Origin: CAZWUZ01 sp964637655 [NCBI: uncultured bacterium]
GTDB lineage: Bacteria; DAOPZR01
Reading direction: 5' to 3'
Assembly (NCBI GenBank): GCA_964637655.1
Contig: CAZWUZ010000012.1
Span: 8,681 to 30,732 of the forward strand
Length of the DNA: 22,052 nt
How positions within the stretch are numbered: position 1 is the first letter of the stretch; the number at the start of each line of letters is the position of its first letter. Below the pieces are notes generated by a model that was given only the letters and a program-made list of their open reading frames with translations, was not told where the DNA came from and searched no databases. Positions 7,655-13,763 of this stretch are shown piece by piece. The translations under genes were made by a program, and so were the position numbers.

Positions 7655-8095
7655 CCGTATTTCAATCTCCCTGGCGACAGGATATTCAATTGCTTCTCCC
7701 CGTGTCCCCATAGCCGTTGACCTGCATCGTATCACCCCACCCATCCGCCGTCAACGCGCCAGAATGGCGGCTGTATCTAATGTCGATATGACAATACGAA
7801 TGGTCGTAAAGTACTACCGTGGCGAGGACGGCTCACGTCCATCCATCGCCCCACCGGTACTAACGCATTTATGCATGATGCTAAGCAACATGACAAGTGC
7901 ATGATGCACGTCGTTCAGGTTGCGCCATGAATGGCTAAGCAACCTGCCAGGTGCGGAATAACGTCAAGCCGTGCTTTTTTACCCATCATGCCCGCGGCGG
8001 CGCATATCCAAACGTTTTCAGATTGTTCCGAATTTCCGCGTTCACGGGCATGTTGCTTCAAATTGCTAAAGTGTTAGCAATAATCTCACCCGCGA
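7655..8095. other. Upstream region of the restriction operon: near-repeat and palindrome, no gene
   Basis: No supported gene was found. CTAAGCAACATGACAAGTGC (7881-7900) recurs with three mismatches at 7935-7954, a 54-bp period. A perfect 8-bp inverted repeat, ATTGCTAA/TTAGCAAT with a 4-nt loop, lies at 8062-8081. Either could be a regulator-binding site, but no convincing minus-strand -35/-10 pair was found. A plus-strand open frame at 7951-8196 runs antisense through the EEP gene relic and is rejected. Confidence 0.45.
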
Positions 8096-8175
8096 GTTCA
8101 CAGCGGGGCTCCGGCCAAAGTATGTCGACGATGAGGGGGCGATGGGCGGGCGCCGCCGCCGCCAACCGCGTTTCC
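8096..8175 (-). pseudogene. Relic of the EEP phosphatase C-terminus
   Basis: The minus strand reads TRLAAAAPAHRPLIVD and then ILWPEPR. The intact gene's end at 11352-11470 reads TALAAVASDHLPLIVD and then LRLPEPRRDQA. The two DNAs share GTCGACGATGAGGGGG (8124-8139 and 11388-11403). The catalytic Asp-His pair is changed to Ala-His, and no upstream EEP domain remains, so this is a dead fragment. Confidence 0.75.
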
Positions 8176-8229
8176 TTCGTCCTGCCCGCCGCCTGACTGT
8201 CAGGCATGGCAATAATCAGGCCGGTTCCG

Positions 8230-8309
8230 CAACTATTCAGCCCGATTCATGTACTTCACCTTCTCCACGGCGGGGGCGTGGGTGATACTTGGCGGCCTGA
8301 ATAGTCACC
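8230..8309 (+). repeat. Short element with inverted GTAACTATTCAG-type ends
   Basis: The left end GCAACTATTCAGCC (8229-8242) and right end GGCCTGAATAGTCACC (8294-8309) are inverted copies with small differences. They bracket about 50 bp that shows no coding signal. The right end abuts the next, oppositely oriented element. Confidence 0.6.
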
Positions 8310-8314
8310 CGGTG

Positions 8315-8446
8315 CCAATGTTCCCCCTCTCCCTTCGGGAGAGGAAGCCGCGCAGCGGCAGGTGAGGGGCTGCGTATCTGCCCTTACCCTGCACCCACTC
8401 TCCGGGGTAGCGTGGTGATCTTCGACTGCCGACCTGATTAGTTACC
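8315..8446 (-). repeat. Palindromic repeat element, copy A
   Basis: Read on the minus strand it begins GGTAACTAATCAGG at 8446. It carries the 39-nt core at 8336-8374, which is identical to the cores at 11088-11126 and 11257-11295, and a CTCTCCC/GGGAGAG hairpin (8327-8343). It matches copy B at 11020-11167 nearly throughout but lacks its own right end, being cut at the neighbouring element. Confidence 0.8.
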
Positions 8447-8457
8447 AGGCATGTTTC

Positions 8458-8664
8458 CTCTTGCCCGCCGAGCTTGCAGTGCAGCGACACCCGGTGGGCG
8501 TCATCGAGGCGACCGCCGTCGACCCACGCATAGTCGAGTACGAACTGCGCCAATGAGAAACCCGCACCCGTGGTCAGGCCGTTGCCCGCGTCCTGCAGCG
8601 AATCGCAGCCCACCCGCAGCGCGAACTGATCAACCGGCTTGTACTGCAGGTCGACCATTGGCGA
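8458..8664 (-). pseudogene. Fragment of a PorV/UPF0164-like outer-membrane protein
   Basis: About 69 residues are readable in one frame: LQYKPVDQFALRVGCDSLQ, then GNGLTTGAGFSLAQFVLDYA and RLDDAHRVSL. This is the pattern of the last beta-strands of PorV/PorQ-UPF0164 barrels (alternating strands, GxG, DYA, HRVSL). The frame has no start or N-terminal barrel, and downstream it runs into repeat copy A. It is a truncated 3' fragment whose distal edge lies within about 12 nt of a repeat end. Confidence 0.6.
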
Positions 8665-9067
8665 AAGCCGCAATATTGACCAATTTCCACCCGGGCACGT
8701 TGTGCAGGGCGGTCGGTCAGGTCGGGCGGGGGACAGAGGATGAACATAAGCACACTTTCTGTTGTGAATGTGCCAGAAACATGGCATGACAGCAAATTTC
8801 CACCGGAGAGGTCAATAATTACAATAACTGCATTTTCGCATTTATCCTGGCATTCCCTTGATAAGTCATCAGTAGCGCCAACCGGCAAAATGCCCGCACT
8901 TTGGCATTGGCATTGCAACAGTAAAATATCAGGTAAGGCAGATGCGCTGCGGCAGTATGGCAACGTTGGCACAAAGCATCAGCAACCGTTCCAGAATGGC
9001 GCGGCGACAGCATCAGGCGCTCGATCTGATGCCGCCCCGCGTATCATTTTCCTCATGGTGGTAAACG
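8665..9067. other. Intergenic region upstream of the secreted glycosidase-like gene
   Basis: No gene is supported. The stretch is locally AT-richer than its surroundings (about 8730-8940). It has several TGGCA words, including the sigma-54-like site at 8902-8917. The ribosome-binding site GGTGG lies just before the ATG at 9068. Confidence 0.4.
8902..8917 (+). promoter_or_regulatory. Sigma-54 (RpoN)-type -24/-12 promoter candidate
   Basis: TGGCATTGGCATTGCA matches the RpoN consensus TGGCAC-N5-TTGCA with one change in the -24 box. GG and GC are separated by exactly 10 nt. The predicted transcript start, about 8928, lies about 140 nt before the ATG at 9068 in the right orientation. No enhancer site or activator gene was identified. 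Confidence 0.45.
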
Positions 9068-10078
9068 ATGAAGACCAGCGGACGAACAGCAGTCATGATA
9101 TATCTGCGTTCCGGGTGCGCGGGTGCGCTCCTCGCCCTGATCCTGATGTTCCCGTTACCGGCAATCGCCAATCAGGCGGCGGCCGGGCGCGCCCTCTGGA
9201 TCTGGGAACACGACACCCATAAACTCATGTTTGAACCGGTGTTCCGGGCCGGGGCGATCACATTCCTGCAGGACAAGGGGATAAACACCATCTATCTTTT
9301 CGTTGATGATCTGACCCTCCGCTCGCCGCAGGAAACAAGGGAACTGGTCGCGCAATTGCACAGGCAAGGATTTACGGTCCATGCATTGCTCTGTTCCCGG
9401 GCGATCCGCGTCGCGGAACTGGCTTTGCCGGAGAACCGGGACCGCGCCCTCGCCCTGTTCGACTCCCTGCTGGCCTACAACGCGGCGTCACCCCCGGCGT
9501 CACAGTTCAGCGGAGTAAGCCTCGACATCGAGCCCTACCAGTTGGCTGAATGGGATACCCGGCGGGACATGCTGCTGCGCTCTTTCCTTGACCTCGGGGC
9601 GGCCCTGATGCAGCGCAAAAACGAGGCGGGTGTTACCCTGACGATCGGGCCGGCGATCCCCTTCTGGTATGACGGGTTGCCGCCACTCGCGTGGCGCGGA
9701 ACTGAAAAGCTGGTCAGCGAGCATGTTCAGGACATATACGATTATGTTGTCATCATGGCCTATCGCGACAAGGCTGCCGGCCGGGACAGCATCCTCAGCC
9801 ATGCGCAAAACGAGCTCGCTTATGGCGACCTGATCGGTCGGCCGGTGGTGGTGGCCGTCGAAACCCGGAACGAGCACCCGCGCAAAATTACTTTTTACGA
9901 CGAAAACGAGCACTATATGGAGGAGCAACTGGCACTGGCGGGAGCGTCATGGCAGAACCATTCATCGTTCGCCGGCATCGCCATCCACCATTTTGGCACC
10001 TATCGCGCCTGGAGTTCGGCCCGACTTTTCGCCGCCCGCCATGATCCCGCGGAAGAAATCCGACACCGTGAGGATTAG
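9068..10078 (+). CDS. Secreted glycosidase-like TIM-barrel protein (paralogue of the 17.3-18.4 kb lipoprotein)
   Basis: This 336-residue protein has a Sec signal peptide (hydrophobic core ALLALILMFPLPAIA, likely cleaved after residue 34). The mature part aligns along its length with the lipoprotein at 17285-18385: RALWIWEHDTHKL, then FSGVSLDIEPY (147-157), then GPAIPFWYDG and QDIYDYVVIMAYRD, then VVAVET and FAGIAIHHFGTY. The D-x-E within SLDIEP resembles the catalytic end of the GH18 chitinase-type motif, so a glycan hydrolase role is inferred. The ATG follows GGTGG with 6-nt spacing. The last 14 or so residues, ARHDPAEEIRHRED, are encoded antisense to a phosphodiesterase gene relic (from 10034) and replace the paralogue's natural end. 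It is probably secreted to the periplasm or outside; lacking a lipobox, it is not lipidated. Confidence 0.82.
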   Translation: MKTSGRTAVMIYLRSGCAGALLALILMFPLPAIANQAAAGRALWIWEHDTHKLMFEPVFRAGAITFLQDKGINTIYLFVDDLTLRSPQETRELVAQLHRQGFTVHALLCSRAIRVAELALPENRDRALALFDSLLAYNAASPPASQFSGVSLDIEPYQLAEWDTRRDMLLRSFLDLGAALMQRKNEAGVTLTIGPAIPFWYDGLPPLAWRGTEKLVSEHVQDIYDYVVIMAYRDKAAGRDSILSHAQNELAYGDLIGRPVVVAVETRNEHPRKITFYDENEHYMEEQLALAGASWQNHSSFAGIAIHHFGTYRAWSSARLFAARHDPAEEIRHRED

Positions 10079-10231
10079 CCCGGCGAGAGGGCGGCGAGCG
10101 AAGCAACGGTCCCAGGTTGCTGGCGACCAGGAGCGTCAGACGGAACGGGTCGACCTTTTTCCATATTGTCGCCCAGCCCGGCGAAACCACACAGAAGCGG
10201 GATTCCGCGGCACCACCGGCATAATGTTACC
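10034..10231 (-). pseudogene. Relic of the phosphodiesterase-EEP gene (middle region)
   Basis: The DNA aligns with 13126-13330 of the intact fusion gene, including a 29-nt identical run (10046-10074 and 13137-13165) and further blocks (CAGGTTGCTGGC; CCTTTTTCCA). It corresponds to the membrane segment around residues 145-212. The frame is broken by indels. The relic ends where a GTAACTATTCAACCC repeat end begins at 10232. Confidence 0.85.
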
Positions 10232-10294
10232 GTAACTATTCAACCCGTCTGCACCCTCGCCCGCGGTTCATAGCGGGAGAGGGTGAATAATTAC
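10232..10294 (+). repeat. Compact 63-bp palindromic element, copy D
   Basis: The ends GTAACTATTCAACCC (10232-10246) and GGGTGAATAATTAC (10281-10294) are inverted copies. Between them CTCGCCCGC and GCGGGAGAG form a hairpin around GGTTCATA. The same hairpin, inverted, forms the right part of copy C near 11289-11315. A further right-type end, GGCTGAATAGTTACC, lies at 10426-10440, so this may be nested in a longer unit at 10232-10440. Confidence 0.75.
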
Positions 10295-10425
10295 GCCTGT
10301 TGTTTTGCCAGATGTGGGGGCAAGGGAGGGCTGCAACCGGATTCCCGGCAGCCGTGGTGCGCAGATTTGTTGGATTTGCTATACTCGCTTCAGGTTCGAC
10401 AGTTGGCCGCTTAGGCGGTCAGAGA
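10295..10425. other. Non-coding spacer between repeat ends
   Basis: Nothing recognisable is encoded. TGCTATACT (10377-10385) resembles an extended -10 box but has no -35 at the right distance. The open frame covering this stretch becomes gene-like only after 10440. Confidence 0.35.
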
Positions 10426-10440
10426 GGCTGAATAGTTACC
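10426..10440 (+). repeat. Solitary right-type repeat end
   Basis: GGCTGAATAGTTACC is the mirror of the GTAACTATTCAGCC left ends in this window. It sits exactly where sequence becomes AT-rich and gene-like (the truncated frame at 10441-10538), so it marks a breakpoint. Confidence 0.6.
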
Positions 10441-10538
10441 TTATATATACCAAAGGTGTGATTCGCCGGATTGACGAATGTGATATTTTCTACGTTTTGG
10501 TGTCAGCTAAACGCAATACTCTCGGAGGGCGGAAATGA
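10441..10538 (+). pseudogene. Truncated 3' end of a gene upstream of the YgiT-type zinc finger (possible toxin partner)
   Basis: An AT-rich frame reads YTKGVIRRIDECDIFYVLVS and then AKRNTLGGRK. Its TGA overlaps the ATG of the next gene (ATGA, 10535-10538), as operon partners often do. YgiT-type zinc-finger genes are commonly paired with a toxin gene, so this may be the toxin's last 31 or so codons. No family can be assigned. The 5' part is missing and the frame begins at a repeat end. Confidence 0.45.
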
Positions 10539-10741
10539 AAAAGATGATTTGTCCATTGTGCGGTGAGCCCGGGTTGGTAATCCGGAAAAACGCTGTAACC
10601 GTGGTCTTGGATGACGGGCGCAAAGGCAGTTTGTCTGCTGTGGCGCACGAACATTGTCCTCACTGTGGCGAAAACTTCTATGCTTACGGATCACTCCCCA
10701 ACCTGCGCGGTCGTAGGACCCGCTTGAAAAAAGCGGTATGA
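10535..10741 (+). CDS. YgiT-type zinc-finger protein (MqsA-like antitoxin N-domain)
   Basis: This 68-residue protein has two CxxC pairs, MICPLCGEPG (Cys6, Cys9) and EHCPHCGENFY (Cys41, Cys44). That is the layout of the zinc-binding N-domain of YgiT/MqsA-like antitoxins. The C-terminal helix-turn-helix of full-length MqsA is absent, and the tail is short and basic (RGRRTRLKKAV). GGAGG lies about 8 nt before the ATG, and the ATG overlaps the preceding stop. It is AT-richer than its surroundings, which suggests transfer. With its partner truncated it is probably an orphan antitoxin-like gene. Confidence 0.75.
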   Translation: MKKMICPLCGEPGLVIRKNAVTVVLDDGRKGSLSAVAHEHCPHCGENFYAYGSLPNLRGRRTRLKKAV

Positions 10742-10849
10742 TCCATCGGGATAGTTAGCAGAACTTTCGCGCGCGTTCTCCCGCGCCCCGCATAACCTTT
10801 GACTTCTTGACCACGGCGAAAAACGTGGATGGCACTGTATCAGAATAGT
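10742..10849. other. Short spacer after the zinc-finger gene
   Basis: No gene was seen. CCACG (10811-10815) and CGTGG (10824-10828) form a 5-bp hairpin without a T-tract, so it is not called a terminator. Homology to the glycosyltransferase gene begins at about 10850. Confidence 0.3.
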
Positions 10850-11013
10850 AGTTCCCACTCCGTCGCGAGCCGGCGCAGGGTAGTGGCCCGGGGTTATCTT
10901 CATGAGCCGTGTCAACGCAGACATATCTCCCTTTCCCGGACCTGGCGGCAGAGTTCCAGTGCGGTCCGGGCGGTAGGGACGAGTGAAAACCGTCCGGCGG
11001 TCGCCAAAGCCGC
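10850..11013 (-). pseudogene. Relic of the GT4 glycosyltransferase 3' end
   Basis: It aligns with 13830-13992 of the intact glycosyltransferase gene and shares a 28-nt identical run (10850-10877 and 13830-13857). One minus frame still reads ALATAGRFSLVPTARTALEL and then CRQVREREICLR, against ALATAERFSLAHTARTALDL and YRQVREREYVC in the intact protein (about residues 355-384). A stop then follows. The relic ends within a few nt of repeat copy B at 11020. Confidence 0.88.
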
Positions 11014-11019
11014 TTTTGC

Positions 11020-11167
11020 GTAACTATCAGGCCGGCAGTCGAAAGTTTCCTCTCCCCCCGGGAGTGGGTGCAGGGTACGAGCGGATACGCAGCCCCTCAC
11101 CTGCCGCTGCGCGGCTTCCTCTCCCGATGGGAGAGGGAAAACACGGAATACCCGGCTGAATAGAACC
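11020..11167 (+). repeat. Palindromic repeat element, copy B
   Basis: Left end GTAACTATCAGGCC (11020-11033), right end GGCTGAATAGAACC (11154-11167). It contains the 39-nt core at 11088-11126 and a CTCTCCC/GGGAGAG hairpin (about 11119-11137). It matches copy A in inverse orientation nearly end to end. No flanking target duplication is evident. Confidence 0.85.
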
Positions 11168-11178
11168 ACAACATGACA

Positions 11179-11338
11179 GTAACTAATCACCCTCCCGCTG
11201 CCTGCAGTGGGAGAGGGCAGGGGTGAGGTTGATAAATGTGTGCGCCTTGCAACCCTCGCAGCCCCTCACCTGCCGCTGCGCGGCTTCCTCTCCCGCTATG
11301 AACAGCGGGCGAGGGGACAGACGGGCTGAATAGATACC
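11179..11338 (+). repeat. Palindromic repeat element, copy C
   Basis: Left end GTAACTAATCACCC (11179-11192), right end GGCTGAATAGATACC (11324-11338), only 11 nt after copy B. It contains the identical 39-nt core at 11257-11295. It has a CCCTCCCGCTG/CAGTGGGAGAGG hairpin on the left and a CTCTCCCGC/GCGGGCGAG hairpin on the right. Its right end stops about 13 nt before the stop codon of the phosphodiesterase-EEP gene, so it may also affect the operon's 3' end. Confidence 0.85.
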
Positions 11339-11351
11339 GTATTTCAGAGAA

Positions 11352-13763
11352 TCACGCTTGGTCACGGCGGGGCTCCGGCAGGCGCAGGTCGACGATGAGG
11401 GGGAGATGGTCGGAGGCCACCGCCGCCAGTGCGGTGCGCGGCACCTGCACGTCGATGACGGTGCTCTCCCTGCTGACGAAGATGTGGTCAATGCGCAACA
11501 GCGGCACGCGGCTGCAGAAGGTGGCGGGCGGACAGCGGGCGGACAGCCCCTGCTGCGGCGCGCCAAACCGCCCGGCCAGCAGCGTGTAACTGCGCGAACC
11601 CGGGCGGGCATTGAAGTCACCGGCCAGGATAACCGTACCCGTGCAGTGCGGATGGCCCAGCCATGCGGGGCCGCACAGGGTTGCCGCCTGACGCCGCCCT
11701 TCCTGCACGCCCAGCCCGAAATGCGTGCCAATGAACTGCACCCGTTGCGTTCCGACCTGCAATTCCACCCAGAGCGCGCTGCGCGGTTCCCGTTGCTTCT
11801 TCTTCGGCGGGGCACAGGGGAGCAGGCCATGCTGCACGAGCCGCAGGGGGAAGCGGCTGAGCACCGCGTTGCCATACCGCTCCTCCTCCAGCTCAATGGA
11901 GGGATGGAAATAGTGGTTCATCTCCAGGAGGCGGGCGATGGTATGCGCCTGATCAGCGCGACCGCTGCGCGGGCGGTTCATATCGACCTCCTGCAGCGCC
12001 ACCACGTCGGGCCGGTACATGCCCAGCACGCGCGCCACGCGGCGCGGCGATATTTTTCCGTCCATGCCCAGACAGCCGTGAATGTTGTAGGTCATGACCC
12101 TGATATGACGGTTGTCCGCCACCTCCGCATAGCGCCTGACGGCAGCAGCCGGTTTCTTCCGCTCCAGGAAGACCAGGGCCGCCTCCCTGAGCTCGACGGT
12201 GCGGATATACTCTTTCCCGGGCAGCGGCAGGGGAATATCGCGCGGCAGCAGCGCGAACGCGGATGTTTCCTCACGTCCGGGCCCGCAATGCGACCCTCTT
12301 TCCACCGGATAGGAGTCGGATATGCCGGCGCTCCGCCATCCGGAAAAGACCATGGCCCCGGCTGAGGGATGCCGGCACAACCGTGCCAGATCTTCCGTCA
12401 CCTCGGTCAGGCGGGGATGGTCACGCCCCAGTATTTCCGGCGCCAGTTCCGGCAGTGGTCCGGTCATCGTCGCCGTTACCGCGGTGACCCCGCCGTCGGC
12501 AAGCGGCACCAGGATAAACGGGATATCCCCGCTTGCGGCAAGCAGTCGGGCGAAGCGGAGTTTGTCCTGCTCGTGCATCCCGTCCGGCAGATAGATCAGG
12601 CCCAGCGGCCCCAGCGCCTCGACGTGCAGACCCGCCGTTTCCGGTTCGCCATCATGCCGTGACCCGCAGCACCAGCGCCAGAATCCGCCGCCAAGGAGGT
12701 GGGCGCGGGTCGCGCGTTCACTATGTCGGTGTCTGGTCGTTATGGCGCTGGTACCGGCGCGAAACTCCCCATAGAGTTGCGCGATCTTTTCCTCGACGGT
12801 GATGCCGTGTTTTTGCGGGTACGATTGGCAGTTTTCCTGCCCGTGGTCCGAGTAGATCCAGACATCGTAGTCCCGCCGCGCGGCGCGGCGCGCAGCACCC
12901 CAGATTTTCCTGATGCAGCCATCGATCCCCTTGAGCGACCAGAGGGCGAACGCCGAACCGGGACCCCGGCGGTGCGCCTGCTCGTCATAGCCCGACAGAT
13001 TCAGGTGGATGACCGGCAGTCCCCGCGCAATGTCGATCCGCGCCCCCAGCGTGCCAAGATCACGCAGCAGGATGGAGACCGCAAGCCGCGCGGGAATAAA
13101 CTTCAGTTCCTGCTTGAGGTCGGCGCCCGCCAGAACCCCGCGGAAGAAATCCGACACCGTGAGGAATAACTCAACTACCAGCAGGACGGCGATGGCGGCA
13201 AAGGTCCACAGGTTGCTGGCCACCAGCAGCGTCAGGCGCCACAGGTTGGCCTTTTTCCAGAGCGTATCCCACCCCAGCGACACCGCGCAGAAATGTGCTT
13301 CCGCCGCGCCACCGGCAAAGATATTGCCGTAGGAACTCCCCCCGGACAGCAGGCCCTCCGCCTGCAGGCGCAGCCGCCGTTCCATCTCCTTGGCCGCTGC
13401 CGACTGGTACATGATGCACTGCCTGCCGGTCAGGTGATCAATGAAACTGAATGACGGCACCGCGCACGGCACGCCATAGAACAGTTCGGCCTGCACTGCC
13501 GGAGTACTGGTCGGCAGTCCCGAATAGTGGCTGTAGAGACGATACCCCTCGCACTGCAGCAGACGGCGCAGGCACGGCATCCGGTCGCTGCCGATGGCCT
13601 GTTCGAGACGGGCACGGCTCAGCCCGTCGATTTGAATCATGACCAGACCGGGTCGCGTCCCGGGCGCCGGCGACCGGGTAAGGCGCAGCAGTCGCGCCCC
13701 CCACTCGTTGCGACTGACCGCCCGGCGCAGTTTCCTGCCGTAGCGTTCGATGCGGCCGATCAT
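11352..13763 (-). CDS. Fusion of type I phosphodiesterase and EEP phosphatase domains
   Basis: The protein has 803 residues. Residues about 38-310 plus 480-500 form an alkaline-phosphatase-fold phosphodiesterase: metal site QIDGLS (D46), candidate nucleophile Thr in LPTSTPAV (85-87), YDEQAHRRG (D260, H264), SDHGQE (D306, H307) and a late SHCGPG (H492). A long hydrophobic stretch at about 177-207 suggests membrane attachment within this domain. Residues about 553-803 are an EEP (endonuclease/exonuclease/phosphatase) domain with the full set: TYNIHG (N560), QEVD (E592), THFGL (H681), GDFNA (D716, N718), RIDH and SDHLPL (D785, H786). The substrate is unknown; a phospholipid, glycolipid or nucleotide-sugar phosphodiester fits the context. 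The ATG overlaps the glycosyltransferase stop (ATGA). It is the last gene of the operon. Confidence 0.85.
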   Translation of the reverse strand: MIGRIERYGRKLRRAVSRNEWGARLLRLTRSPAPGTRPGLVMIQIDGLSRARLEQAIGSDRMPCLRRLLQCEGYRLYSHYSGLPTSTPAVQAELFYGVPCAVPSFSFIDHLTGRQCIMYQSAAAKEMERRLRLQAEGLLSGGSSYGNIFAGGAAEAHFCAVSLGWDTLWKKANLWRLTLLVASNLWTFAAIAVLLVVELFLTVSDFFRGVLAGADLKQELKFIPARLAVSILLRDLGTLGARIDIARGLPVIHLNLSGYDEQAHRRGPGSAFALWSLKGIDGCIRKIWGAARRAARRDYDVWIYSDHGQENCQSYPQKHGITVEEKIAQLYGEFRAGTSAITTRHRHSERATRAHLLGGGFWRWCCGSRHDGEPETAGLHVEALGPLGLIYLPDGMHEQDKLRFARLLAASGDIPFILVPLADGGVTAVTATMTGPLPELAPEILGRDHPRLTEVTEDLARLCRHPSAGAMVFSGWRSAGISDSYPVERGSHCGPGREETSAFALLPRDIPLPLPGKEYIRTVELREAALVFLERKKPAAAVRRYAEVADNRHIRVMTYNIHGCLGMDGKISPRRVARVLGMYRPDVVALQEVDMNRPRSGRADQAHTIARLLEMNHYFHPSIELEEERYGNAVLSRFPLRLVQHGLLPCAPPKKKQREPRSALWVELQVGTQRVQFIGTHFGLGVQEGRRQAATLCGPAWLGHPHCTGTVILAGDFNARPGSRSYTLLAGRFGAPQQGLSARCPPATFCSRVPLLRIDHIFVSRESTVIDVQVPRTALAAVASDHLPLIVDLRLPEPRRDQA

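Noticed and set aside
7951-8196. Small plus-strand frame upstream of the defence operon
   Set aside because: Its second half is the antisense strand of the EEP relic, and no gene signal is present.
8305-8787. 160-codon minus-strand frame considered as a complete gene
   Set aside because: It is a composite. The middle is a PorV-like fragment, the end is translated repeat copy A, and the start has no similarity or ribosome-binding site.
10377-10385. TGCTATACT as an extended -10 promoter for the zinc-finger gene
   Set aside because: No -35 element at proper spacing. It lies upstream of a breakpoint, so any role would be accidental.
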